A DNA stretch of 64,000 nucleotides from assembly GCA_016794785.1 (NCBI GenBank), contig JAEUHC010000015.1, positions 248,001-312,000 of the forward strand, written 5' to 3'. Positions 27,829-36,023 of this stretch are shown here, piece by piece; positions within the stretch are counted from its first letter, which is position 1; each line of letters opens with the position of its first letter. Below the pieces are notes generated by a model, which had not been told where the DNA came from, ran no database searches, and saw only the letters and a list, made by a program, of their open reading frames with translations. A program made the translations under genes and the position numbers. Source of the DNA: Opitutaceae bacterium (GTDB taxonomy: Bacteria > Verrucomicrobiota > Verrucomicrobiia > Opitutales > Opitutaceae).

Positions 27829-28560
27829 ATGAAACTCCCCCTCGTGCCTTCGTCCCTCCTGTCCCTCGCATTCCTCGCGCTCTCCCCACTGCATGCCGGA
27901 GCCGCCACGCCCGCGCGCGCCTTCATCGATGGCACCGGCCCCGGCTGGCGCGCCCTCGGGGCCGAAGATTTCAAGCCGGTCAACAGCGCGCCCGACACCT
28001 GGGCGTGGAAAGCCGACGGCCTCCACTGCACCGGCCTGCCCGTGAGCGTGCTGCGCACGGCGAAGGAATACGTGAATTTCGAGATGGTCGTGGAGTGGAT
28101 GCACCTCAAGCCCGCGGGCAACTCCGGCGTCTTCGTCTGGGCCACGCCCGCCTCGATCGAGAAGCTCACGGCCGGGGGGAAGCCCGGCCTGCCCGACGGC
28201 ATCGAGGTGCAGATCCTCGAGCACGGCTACACGGAGCTGTTCAAACAGAAGAACCCCAAGCGCGCGCCCGACTGGTTCACGACCAACGGCGATGTCTTCG
28301 CCGTGCGGGTGAAGCTGAACCATTTCGAGCCGCGCTCGCCGAATGGCAGCCGGAGCTTTCCGCGCAAGAACCTGGCGCGCGGCCACGGCGAGTGGAACCA
28401 CTACTACATCCGCGCCATCAACGGTGAAATCCGCCTTTGGGTGAACGGCGAGGAAGTCTCCGGCGGCAACGGCGCCGATCCCGCGCGCGGATTCCTCTGC
28501 CTCGAGTCCGAGGGCTCGCCGATCCATTTCCGCACGCTGCGCATCCGCGAGCTGCCGTGA
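27829..28560 (+). CDS. Exported DUF1080 (3-keto-glycoside hydrolase-like) protein
   Basis: A 243-residue exported protein of the DUF1080 family, a concanavalin-like beta-sandwich. Some members hydrolyse 3-keto-disaccharides and others may only bind glycans. A signal peptide (1-25, ending HAGA) is followed by WAWKADGLHCTG, FEMVVEWMHLKPAGNSGVF, a GIEVQILEHGY segment, and GEWNHYYIRAINGEIRLWVN, then GFLCLESEGSPIHFRTLRIREL. These are the canonical ordered blocks (NSGVF, EVQI, EWN, LWVNG, LQ/LESEG). It lies 12 bp after the PIG-L gene and 22 bp before the membrane acyltransferase gene. Confidence 0.88.
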   Translation: MKLPLVPSSLLSLAFLALSPLHAGAATPARAFIDGTGPGWRALGAEDFKPVNSAPDTWAWKADGLHCTGLPVSVLRTAKEYVNFEMVVEWMHLKPAGNSGVFVWATPASIEKLTAGGKPGLPDGIEVQILEHGYTELFKQKNPKRAPDWFTTNGDVFAVRVKLNHFEPRSPNGSRSFPRKNLARGHGEWNHYYIRAINGEIRLWVNGEEVSGGNGADPARGFLCLESEGSPIHFRTLRIRELP

Positions 28561-28582
28561 CCGTGGAGCACTGCGCGCCCTG

Positions 28583-29797
28583 ATGAATCCCCCTGTCGCC
28601 GCTCCCTCCAGCGCATCCGCGCCAGCCGGCGGCCGGCTGCTCTCACTCGATGCCTACCGCGGCTTCATCATGGTGTGCCTCGCGTTCGGCGGCTTCGGGC
28701 TCGCGGCCACGGCGCGCAATCACCTGAAGGCCGATCCGACTTCGTCGTTCTGGAAATCCGTGGAGTGGTTTTGGGAACACGGCGAGTGGCTGGGGTGCAG
28801 CTTCTGGGACCTCATCATGCCGGCCTTCACCTTCATGGTCGGCATGGCGATGGCGTGGTCCTACGTGCGCCGCCAGCGCGAGGGCCACAGCTACGCGCGG
28901 ATGTTTGGCCACGCCTGCGCGCGTGCGCTCATCCTGATCGCGCTGGCGGTCTTCCTCACGACGAACGACGGCCGCGAGACACGGTGGATCTTCACCAACG
29001 TGCTCGCGCAGATCGGGCTCGGCTATCCGCTGCTGTTCCTCTGCTGGAACCGCGGGTGGCGCGTGCAGGCCGCGGCCGCGGCGGTCGCGCTGGGTGGCAC
29101 GTGGATCGCGTTTGTCGCCTATGGCGGCACGGGGGCGCTCGGGCCGGGGGTCACCGCCGAGTGGGCGGCGCGCAACCAGGCGGAACTCGCGGCCGCGTGG
29201 CACAAGAACGCGAATATCTTCCACGTCTTCGACACGTGGTTCCTCAATCTCTTTCCCGGCTCGAAGCCCTTTGTCGCGAACGACGGCGGCTACCAGACGC
29301 TCAACTTCATCCCCAATCTCGCCACGATGATCTTCGGGCTCATGGCGGGCGAGTGGCTCCGCTCCGCCGCCGCGCCAGTGCGCAAGCTGCGCGGGCTGCT
29401 GCTGGCCGGCGTCGCGCTGCTCGTCGTCGGCTACGGACTCGACGCGGTCGGGATCATTCCCGCGGTGAAACGCATCTGGACGCCCTCGTTCGGCCTGCTC
29501 TCGACCGGCTGGTGCGTGCTGATGCTCGCGGCCTTCTACTGGGCCATCGAGCTGCGCGGGTGGACGCGCTGGGCGACCTTCTTCGTCATCGCGGGCGCCA
29601 ACTCGATCGCGCTCTACTGCATGAGCCAGCTGATGAAGGGCTGGACCGGCGGGGTGCTGCGCGCGCACCTTGGCCAAAAAATCTTCCACATCTTCGGCCC
29701 GCTCTGGGAGCCGACCGTCCGCGGCATCGCCATCGGTCTCGTGTTCTGGCTCGTCTGCTGGTGGATGTGGCGCCGGAAGATTTTCCTTCGCATCTGA
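28583..29797 (+). CDS. HGSNAT-like multi-pass membrane acyltransferase (DUF5009/DUF1624 type)
   Basis: A 404-residue membrane protein with about ten transmembrane helices. It starts with the family hallmark LSLDAYRGFIMVCL, then SFWDLIMPAFTFMVGMAM, TRWIFTNVLAQIGLGYPLLF, NFIPNLATMIFGLMAGEWL, GLLSTGWCVLMLAAFYW and IAGANSIALYCMSQ. Relatives include human HGSNAT, which carries acetyl from acetyl-CoA across a membrane to the free amine of glucosamine. In bacteria the activity is mostly unproven. Placed between a PIG-L deacetylase and a NagB-like protein, acetyl transfer to an amino sugar is an attractive inference. ATG 28583 sits 22 bp after the previous stop. Confidence 0.87.
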   Translation: MNPPVAAPSSASAPAGGRLLSLDAYRGFIMVCLAFGGFGLAATARNHLKADPTSSFWKSVEWFWEHGEWLGCSFWDLIMPAFTFMVGMAMAWSYVRRQREGHSYARMFGHACARALILIALAVFLTTNDGRETRWIFTNVLAQIGLGYPLLFLCWNRGWRVQAAAAAVALGGTWIAFVAYGGTGALGPGVTAEWAARNQAELAAAWHKNANIFHVFDTWFLNLFPGSKPFVANDGGYQTLNFIPNLATMIFGLMAGEWLRSAAAPVRKLRGLLLAGVALLVVGYGLDAVGIIPAVKRIWTPSFGLLSTGWCVLMLAAFYWAIELRGWTRWATFFVIAGANSIALYCMSQLMKGWTGGVLRAHLGQKIFHIFGPLWEPTVRGIAIGLVFWLVCWWMWRRKIFLRI

Positions 29798-29813
29798 ATC
29801 CCAAGACTTCGCC

Positions 29814-30746
29814 ATGGCCCGACCGCTCTCCTCCCTCGCTCCCGATTGGTGGGACTACACGACGCTCGACCGCGGCCTGATCGCCGACGCCGCGGCGCTC
29901 ACGCCGGAAAAGCTGCGCAAGCTGTCGCGGCCGGGCTTCAAGGTCGTGTTCTACGACACGCTCGAGGATTTCTACTGCGCCGAGGCGCTCGAGTATATCC
30001 ACGCGTGGAAACAGGCCACGCCCGACAACCCGGCCGGCATCTGCGGCCCGATCGGCCCCACCGAGCAGCTTCCGCTCGTGGCCCGGATCGCGAACGAGAT
30101 CGGCCTCAAGCTCCACGACGCCCATTTCTGGGGCATGGACGAGTGGGTGATCGATGGCGACTCCGTGCCGGTTTCGCACCCGCTCTCATTCGAGAAGTGT
30201 GATCGCGAGATGTGTTTCAACCGCATCGACCGCCGCCTCGTGATGCCCGACGCGAATCTCCATTTCCCCGCCGCCGACACCCGCGCCTACCGCGCCTCGT
30301 GGTCGGCTGGTGTGCGCTGCGTCGTGATGCAGGGCGGCCAGGGCGACATCAAGCACTGGGCCTTCAACGATCCGCTGCCGCGGCGCGGCAAATACAAGGA
30401 CGCCCCGCCTCCTGCCGCCGACTACCGCAAGCTCACGACCCGCGTCGTCGATCTGCATCCGGTCACGATCGCGCAGAACGCGCGCACGAGCGGCGGAGGC
30501 AACGTCACCCTCGTGCCCACGCAGGCCGTGACCGTCGGCCCCATCGAGACATGGCAGGCTGAGAAAGTCTCCATCTGGCACGCCGGAGCGCACGACAATC
30601 CCTTCGGCCAGCGCCTCACCACGCTCATGATCGCCAAACGCATCATCGACAGCGCCGTCCCGATGTCGCTGCTCGGCGATCATCCCAATGTGCAGTTCAA
30701 CTTCTATCGCGGCGGCCTTGGCTCGTGCGCGATTGAGATGCATTAA
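29814..30746 (+). CDS. NagB-like glucosamine-6-phosphate isomerase homologue
   Basis: A 310-residue protein related to glucosamine-6-phosphate deaminase/6-phosphogluconolactonase. Recognisable blocks are GICGPIGPTEQLPLVARI, AHFWGMDEW (equivalent to the LDEY region), HPLSFEKCDREMCF, and GGQGDIKHWAFNDP, which corresponds to GIGxDGHIAFNEP of NagB with changes. Later come NPFGQRLTTLMIAKRI and SLLGDHPNVQFNF. It is longer than E. coli NagB (266) with an N-terminal extension of about 40 residues. The altered active-site loop means the reaction may differ. Start ATG 29814 lies 16 bp after the acyltransferase stop. Role: probable sugar-phosphate or free amino-sugar isomerisation in the operon's pathway. 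Confidence 0.82.
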   Translation: MARPLSSLAPDWWDYTTLDRGLIADAAALTPEKLRKLSRPGFKVVFYDTLEDFYCAEALEYIHAWKQATPDNPAGICGPIGPTEQLPLVARIANEIGLKLHDAHFWGMDEWVIDGDSVPVSHPLSFEKCDREMCFNRIDRRLVMPDANLHFPAADTRAYRASWSAGVRCVVMQGGQGDIKHWAFNDPLPRRGKYKDAPPPAADYRKLTTRVVDLHPVTIAQNARTSGGGNVTLVPTQAVTVGPIETWQAEKVSIWHAGAHDNPFGQRLTTLMIAKRIIDSAVPMSLLGDHPNVQFNFYRGGLGSCAIEMH

Positions 30747-30787
30747 CCCGCGCCGCCTGCCGCCATATCCCTCAAATTGATTATCCC

Positions 30788-32146
30788 ATGATCCGTTCGC
30801 TCCGCATCTCGTGCCTCTTTGTGTTTTCCGTCTGCGCTGCGCTGCCCACCTGGGCTGCAGAGAAGGCCGCGACCGCCGCCGCGCCGGCCGTCGTCGCGCC
30901 CCTGCCGCCGCCCGCGCCTGCGCTCGCGCTTTACCTCACGTGGCAGCGCGACCCCGCGCGCACGATGACGATCCACTGGCACTCCGATTGGTCGGCGGGC
31001 TTTCGCGACACGGTGCTCGAGTATCGCGCCAGCACTGCGCCCGTCGGGGCCTGGCAGCGTGCCGAAGGCCGCTCTCAGCCCCTGCCGTTTACGCAGCGCA
31101 TGGTGCACACGGTCGAACTCACCGCCCTCGCGCCCGACACGACCTATGTTTTCCGCCTCGGCACGCTCCGGACCCGGGAGAAATCGACGGCGCTCGATTT
31201 CGTTTCCGATGGCGGCGAGCACCGGTTTCGCACGATGCCCGCGGCGCTGACGCGGCCCGTGCGCTTTGTCGCCGGCGGTGATGCCAATGTGGGCCAGACC
31301 ACCACCGATGGCGTCGTGAACGAGTATCAGTTTGCCCGGATGAATCGCGCCGCCGCCGCACGCGATCCGGAGTTCGCGTTGCTGGGCGGAGACATCGCCT
31401 ACGTGAACAACGAGCCGAAGGCCGTCGCCAAGTGGTTTGATTTTCTGCGTCTCTGGGGCGAGTCGATGCGCGCGCCGGACGGGCGGCTCGTGCCCATCGT
31501 CCCTGCCATCGGCAACCACGAGGTCCACGGCGATGCCCACGCGATCCGGGGCGGTGCGCCCGAGCGGGGCGTGCGGCCCGAGCGAGCCTCGCTTTTCTAC
31601 ACGCTCTTCGCGTTTCCCGGCACGCCGGGTTACAACGTCCTCGATTTCGGCGGCTACCTGAGCGTGGTGGCGCTTGACTCGTTTCACACCAACCCGGTGC
31701 CTGGGCCGCAGACCGACTGGCTGCGCGCCACGCTCTCCGCCCGCCCGACCGTGCCTTGGATCGTGCCGATCTATCATGTGCCGGCCTATCCGTCGCACCG
31801 GGCGTTTTCCGGCGCGGTGTCCGTCGCCATCCGCGCCAACTGGATACCGCTGTTTGACGACGCGCGGGTGCGCTTCGCCTTCGAGAACCACGACCACGTT
31901 TACAAGGTCACGCACCCGCTCCGCGCCGGCAAAACCGATCCCGCGGGCACGCGCTATCTGGGCGACGGAGCCTGGTCGGTCACGACGCGCGACTTCCACG
32001 CGCCCGACAAGGCGCCCTACCTGGAGCGCGTGCAGAAGCGCAACCACGTCTTCGTCGTCACCCTCCAAGCCGACCGGGCGGACTTCGTCGCGGTCGATCC
32101 CGCCGGCGAGGAGTTTGACCGTTTCACGATTCCCGTCCGGCCCTGA
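30788..32146 (+). CDS. Exported purple-acid-phosphatase-like metallophosphoesterase
   Basis: A 452-residue exported phosphoesterase. A signal peptide (1-23) and an Ala/Pro-rich linker lead to a fibronectin-like N-terminal domain (about 50-155; VELTALAPDTTYVFRLG). The calcineurin-fold catalytic domain has GGDANVGQ, LLGGDIAYVNN, IVPAIGNHEVHG, PIYHVPAYPSH and FENHDHVYKV. The final motif reads N-H-D-H where most members have G-H-x-H. This layout matches purple acid phosphatases. It probably frees phosphate from extracellular organic esters, and its place inside a sugar operon suggests a phosphorylated glycan or nucleotide-sugar substrate (inference). The gene starts 41 bp after the NagB-like stop. 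Confidence 0.88.
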   Translation: MIRSLRISCLFVFSVCAALPTWAAEKAATAAAPAVVAPLPPPAPALALYLTWQRDPARTMTIHWHSDWSAGFRDTVLEYRASTAPVGAWQRAEGRSQPLPFTQRMVHTVELTALAPDTTYVFRLGTLRTREKSTALDFVSDGGEHRFRTMPAALTRPVRFVAGGDANVGQTTTDGVVNEYQFARMNRAAAARDPEFALLGGDIAYVNNEPKAVAKWFDFLRLWGESMRAPDGRLVPIVPAIGNHEVHGDAHAIRGGAPERGVRPERASLFYTLFAFPGTPGYNVLDFGGYLSVVALDSFHTNPVPGPQTDWLRATLSARPTVPWIVPIYHVPAYPSHRAFSGAVSVAIRANWIPLFDDARVRFAFENHDHVYKVTHPLRAGKTDPAGTRYLGDGAWSVTTRDFHAPDKAPYLERVQKRNHVFVVTLQADRADFVAVDPAGEEFDRFTIPVRP

Positions 32147-32157
32147 GCAATCCTCCG

Positions 32158-33021
32158 ATGCGCTTTATTCTACTGCTCCTGTCGGCCGTCCCGTTCGCTT
32201 CAGCCGCGGACCTGAGCGGCGCCTTGGTTTTCCACGCCTCCTTCGATGCCACGGCCGATGCGGAGTTCGCCCGCGGCGACCGCCGGGTCTTCACCGCCGA
32301 GGAGCGGGGCAAGCGCGACACCGCCGCGCCGGGCCTGCCGGCGCCGGAGATTGTCCGCGTGGTCCCCGGAGCCGGGCGCTTCGGCGGCGCGCTGGAGTTT
32401 CGCGCGGCGACCAAGCAGCAGGTGTTCTACCGCGGCGGCGCCAACCTTGGCCTCGCGGCGGCGCCGCGCGGGTGGGGCGGGAGCCTGGCCTTCTGGCTAC
32501 GACTCGACCCTGATCGTGATCTTGCGCCGGGCTACTGTGATCCGGTGCAACTCGTCGCCCCGAAGTGGGCCGATGGGGCGCTCTTCGTCGAGTTCACCAA
32601 GGACCACGCGCCGCGGCATTTTCGTTACGGCATTTTCCCCGTCACCAAATTCTGGAATCCGCAGAACAAGAAACTCGAGGAGATGACCGACGCCGAGCGG
32701 CCCATGGTGCCGGTGCGGCGGCCGATCTTTTCCCGCGAGCGCTGGACGCACATCGTCATCACCTTCGCCCGCCTCAACTCCGGCGAGCCCGACGGCCGCG
32801 GCACGCTCTTCGTGGACGGCGAACGCATCGGCGCGAGCGAGGGCTGGAATCACACGCTCAACTGGCCCGAGCCCGGGCGCATCGCGCTCGCCCTCGGGCT
32901 GAACTACACCGGCTTCATCGACGATCTCGCCGTCTTCGATCGCGAACTCACCGCGGCCGAGGCGCGCGCGGTCTTTGCGCTGCCGCATGGCATCTCCGAA
33001 CTTCACCCCCGAAAACCATGA
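32158..33021 (+). CDS. Exported LamG/concanavalin-like domain protein
   Basis: A 287-residue exported protein with a signal peptide (1-16, ending SAA) and one LamG-like beta-sandwich. Blocks include GALVFHASFDATADAEFARG, GRFGGALEFR, GSLAFWLRLD, FSRERWTHIVITFARLNSG, GRGTLFVDGERIG and GFIDDLAVFDRELTAAEARAVF. The last two are typical of LamG repeats in Verrucomicrobia and Planctomycetes. These domains usually bind glycans or serve as accessory modules; no catalytic residues are evident. It sits 11 bp after the phosphoesterase and shares an ATGA overlap with the following DUF1080 gene, so the two are probably made together. Confidence 0.85.
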   Translation: MRFILLLLSAVPFASAADLSGALVFHASFDATADAEFARGDRRVFTAEERGKRDTAAPGLPAPEIVRVVPGAGRFGGALEFRAATKQQVFYRGGANLGLAAAPRGWGGSLAFWLRLDPDRDLAPGYCDPVQLVAPKWADGALFVEFTKDHAPRHFRYGIFPVTKFWNPQNKKLEEMTDAERPMVPVRRPIFSRERWTHIVITFARLNSGEPDGRGTLFVDGERIGASEGWNHTLNWPEPGRIALALGLNYTGFIDDLAVFDRELTAAEARAVFALPHGISELHPRKP

Positions 33022-33746
33022 ACCACCCCCGCCTCCTGCTCCCTGTCCTTTTCGCCGCGACGCTCGTCGTCGCCTCCGCCGCCGACCGCGGCTTCGTTTC
33101 GCTCTTCAACGGCCGCGACCTCTCCGGCTGGAAAGTCCCCGCCGGCGACAACGGCCACTGGAAGGTCCTCGACGGCGTGATCGACTACGACGCGCGCTCC
33201 GAGGCCACCGGCGACAAGAACCTCTGGTCGGAGAAATCCTACAAGGATTTCGTCCTGCGCCTCGACTGGCGCATCAAGGAGACGACCGGCCTCTATCCCG
33301 TGCCCACGGTCCTGCCCGATGGCACCCACAAAAAGGGCCCCGATGGCAAAGACATCATCACGCCCACGCCCAATGCCGACTCCGGCATCTACCTCCGCGG
33401 CTCGAGCAAGGCGCAGCTCAACATCTGGTGCTGGCCCATCGGCTCCGGCGAGGTCTATGGCTACCGCATGGACCAGAAGATGCCGCCCGCTGTGCGGGCC
33501 GGCGTCACGCCCAAGGTCCGCGCCGACAAACCCGTGGGGGAGTGGAATACGTTTGAGATCACGCTCAAGGGCGACCGCCTCACCGTCGTGCTCAATGGCA
33601 AGACGGTGATCGAGAACGCCCAGCTGCCTGGCGTGCCCGAGCAGGGGCCGCTCGCCCTCCAGCACCACGGCGGATTCAAGGATGGGAAATACTCGCCCGC
33701 GTCGAGCCTCGTGCAGTTCCGCAACATCGCGATTCGCGAGCTGTGA
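33018..33746 (+). CDS. Exported DUF1080 protein, second copy
   Basis: A 242-residue exported DUF1080 protein. A signal peptide (1-21) precedes the canonical GFVSLFNGRDLSGWKVP, then DKNLWSEKSYKDFVLRLDW, a SGIYLRGSSKAQLNIW block, PVGEWNTFEITLKGDRLTVVLNG and GPLALQHHGGF. This copy is closer to the 3-keto-disaccharide hydrolase consensus than the one at 27829 and probably acts on, or binds, a periplasmic sugar. ATG 33018 overlaps the stop of the LamG gene. The MFS transporter gene follows after 34 bp. Confidence 0.9.
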   Translation: MNHPRLLLPVLFAATLVVASAADRGFVSLFNGRDLSGWKVPAGDNGHWKVLDGVIDYDARSEATGDKNLWSEKSYKDFVLRLDWRIKETTGLYPVPTVLPDGTHKKGPDGKDIITPTPNADSGIYLRGSSKAQLNIWCWPIGSGEVYGYRMDQKMPPAVRAGVTPKVRADKPVGEWNTFEITLKGDRLTVVLNGKTVIENAQLPGVPEQGPLALQHHGGFKDGKYSPASSLVQFRNIAIREL

Positions 33747-33780
33747 TCGGGTTCCGCGCGCCCCCGCCACATTTCCCATC

Positions 33781-35025
33781 ATGAACCCCGTTCCCCAATC
33801 GACCCTCAAGGTCCAGCTTAGCGTCTTCATGTTCCTCCAGTATTTCATCTGGGGGGCCTGGTATGTGAGCATGGGCACGTATCTTTTCACCACGCTCAAG
33901 TTCGAGGGTGCGCAGATCGGGCTCGCCTACGGGGCGTTTGCCATCGGGGCGATGATCTCGCCGTTCCTGGTGGGCCTCATTGCGGATCGCTACTTCGCCT
34001 CGGAGAAGATTCTCGCCGTGCTCGGCATCCTCGGGGGCGGAGTCATGTGCCTGCTGCCGCAATGCACGACGTTTGCGTCGTTCTACCCGATGCTAATCCT
34101 CTACTGCGCGCTCTACGTGCCGACGCTCGCGCTCGGAAATTCGCTCTCCCTGCACCATCTCGCCAACGCCAAGGTGGATTTCCCCCGCGTGAAAATGCTC
34201 TCCGCCGTCGGCTGGATCGCGGGGCTGTTCGGCCTCCAATACCTCGCCGGCGCCGAGTCGCCGGTGCAGTTCTACCTCGCGGGCGGCGCCTCCGTGGTCT
34301 TCGGGCTTTTCGCCCTCGCGCTGCCCCACACGCCGCCAAAGAAAACCGGCGCCGATGTCAGCCTGGCCGAGATCCTCGGGCTCGATGCGCTGGCGCTGCT
34401 GAAGAAGCCGTCGTTCGCGATCTTCATCGGGTGCATGTTTTTGATCTGCATCCCGCTCTATTTCTACTTCGTGAACCTGGGCGTCTATCTCACGCAGTTG
34501 AAGTGGGAGGGCATGCTCGTGAAGACATCGCTCGCGCAGGTGTCCGACGTGATCTTTTTTCTGCTGCTGCCGGTTTTCCTGAGCAAGTTCGGCTACAAGA
34601 TCACCATTTTCATCGGCATCCTTTGCTGGGTGCTGCGCTACTTCGCGCTCGGTTTCAGCGTGGAGGCGGGGGCGGCGCAGACGGCGCTCATCTTCACCGC
34701 GATTCTGCTGCACGGCGCGTGCTACGATTTTCTCTTCATCGCCGGCCAGCTCTACGTGGACGAGCAGGCCAACGAGCGCATCCGCGGCGCCGCGCAGGGT
34801 TTCATCGCCTTTATTCTCTGGGGCGTGGGCGCGTTTGTGGGCACCTACCTCGCGGGGAAGGTGCTGGCCCGGCATACCCTCACTCCGGCGCCTGCGACCG
34901 GCCTTGCGCACGATTGGCAGTCAATCTGGCTTACCCCCGCGTGGGGTGCGCTCGGGGTGCTGGTGATCTTCCTCGTGTTTTTCCGCAACCCGCGGACGCC
35001 TGAAAAACAAAACCCCGCGGGCTAA
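33781..35025 (+). CDS. MFS transporter, nucleoside:H+ symporter (NupG/YegT)-like
   Basis: A 414-residue inner-membrane permease with about 12 transmembrane helices. The N terminus KVQLSVFMFLQYFIWGAWYV is the signature of the nucleoside:H+ symporter branch. YGAFAIGAMISPFLVGLIADRYF follows, with a short central loop (PHTPPKKTGADVSLAEILG). The C-terminal half has GACYDFLFIAGQLYVDEQANERIRGAAQGF, also typical. In Verrucomicrobia such genes often accompany sugar-processing genes, so the substrate may be a sugar or glycoside and not a nucleoside. It is the last gene of the operon, and its stop codon lies within the terminator hairpin. Confidence 0.9.
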   Translation: MNPVPQSTLKVQLSVFMFLQYFIWGAWYVSMGTYLFTTLKFEGAQIGLAYGAFAIGAMISPFLVGLIADRYFASEKILAVLGILGGGVMCLLPQCTTFASFYPMLILYCALYVPTLALGNSLSLHHLANAKVDFPRVKMLSAVGWIAGLFGLQYLAGAESPVQFYLAGGASVVFGLFALALPHTPPKKTGADVSLAEILGLDALALLKKPSFAIFIGCMFLICIPLYFYFVNLGVYLTQLKWEGMLVKTSLAQVSDVIFFLLLPVFLSKFGYKITIFIGILCWVLRYFALGFSVEAGAAQTALIFTAILLHGACYDFLFIAGQLYVDEQANERIRGAAQGFIAFILWGVGAFVGTYLAGKVLARHTLTPAPATGLAHDWQSIWLTPAWGALGVLVIFLVFFRNPRTPEKQNPAG

Positions 35026-35042
35026 TCGCGCCGCGGGGTTTT
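35009..35042. terminator. Bidirectional rho-independent terminator
   Basis: A perfect 12 bp stem, AAAACCCCGCGG against CCGCGGGGTTTT, with a 10-base loop. It has A-runs and T-runs at both ends, so it works in both orientations. It ends the sugar operon (the stop codon of the MFS gene is in the loop) and the convergent IPT-domain lipoprotein gene. Confidence 0.92.
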
Positions 35043-35064
35043 CGATCGATCTCCGGTCCGGGCT

Positions 35065-35982
35065 TCAGCGCGGATTGACGGTAATCGGGATGGAGATTTC
35101 TCCGGAGCCGAAGCCCTTGAGGAAGAGGTTGCCGTTGCCGGGGCGGCCGCCCTCGACCGTCACACTCACGTGGGTCTGGCCGGGCCGCACGATCACCTCG
35201 GGCATGATCACGCTTTCGGGGACGTCGGTCGTGACGTCGAGGAGCGTGCCGCCGGCGGGCGCCGGTGTGGCGAGGGTAAAGGAGAGCGGCTGACGCTCGC
35301 CAGTGCGGAGCGTCAGCGAAGTCGGGCTGACGGTGACGTTGCTCGTGTCGATGCGGAAGGGGCCGACGTCGCTGGTGCCGGCGGAGCCGGCGAGCGTGAC
35401 CTTGTAGGTGCGGCCGGCATCAAGGGCGGGCACGAAGAAATTCAACTCGTTCGGGGAGACGAGCACGGTCCTGACCGGGGTGCCGTCGAAATGCACCGTG
35501 TCCTGCGGCGTGAAGCCGCGGCCGACGATGCTGACCACGGCGCCGACCGGGCCGCGGTTGACCTGGAGGCGCACGACATAGCGGTTCTCGATCATCACCT
35601 GGCTGACCTGGGTGTAGGTCTCCTGCGGCGTGAGCACGCCGTTGCCCTCGACGTTGTAGTTCACGAGGAAGTAGTAGGCGAGGCGGTCGCGGCCCGGCGG
35701 CAGCTGATACTCGAAATCGTAGAGGCCCTCGCCGAGCGCGCTCTTCTTCATGCCGTGATTCTGCCCGTCGATCACGATGCGCGGCTCGAGGCCGACGACC
35801 GTGTTCGTGCGCGGGAGGGCGCGCAGCGTGAAGGTGTAGATGTGCGATGGGTTCTCCACCATCGTCTTCGGCGTCAGGTCGGTCAGCTTGACGGACTCGC
35901 AGCCCGAGAGAAGGGCGAGGCCGGCGGCGGCCATCAGCCAGGAGGTGATTTTTCTCGCGGGAGAAATTCGGTTGGTGTGCAT
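35065..35982 (-). CDS. Lipoprotein with IPT/TIG domain
   Basis: A 305-residue predicted lipoprotein. A basic N terminus and hydrophobic core end in the lipobox ALLSGC (Cys28). Residues about 30-140 are a beta-rich domain of unknown type (TPKTMVENPSHIYTFTLRAL, GLYDFEYQLPPGRDRLAYYFL). About 140-230 is an IPT/TIG immunoglobulin-like domain (GAVVSIVGRGFTPQDTVHFDG). The last 75 residues form another beta-sandwich (SVTVEGGRPGNGNLFLKGF). It may be a surface or periplasmic scaffold, and no enzyme residues are seen. ATG 35982 gives the lipoprotein signal, while the frame is open to 36069. It is divergent from hemW across 41 bp. Confidence 0.85.
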   Translation of the reverse strand: MHTNRISPARKITSWLMAAAGLALLSGCESVKLTDLTPKTMVENPSHIYTFTLRALPRTNTVVGLEPRIVIDGQNHGMKKSALGEGLYDFEYQLPPGRDRLAYYFLVNYNVEGNGVLTPQETYTQVSQVMIENRYVVRLQVNRGPVGAVVSIVGRGFTPQDTVHFDGTPVRTVLVSPNELNFFVPALDAGRTYKVTLAGSAGTSDVGPFRIDTSNVTVSPTSLTLRTGERQPLSFTLATPAPAGGTLLDVTTDVPESVIMPEVIVRPGQTHVSVTVEGGRPGNGNLFLKGFGSGEISIPITVNPR

Positions 35983-36023
35983 TGTTCCTAGAGTGAAAAT
36001 CAGTCGATCAAACGGAGCCAGTA

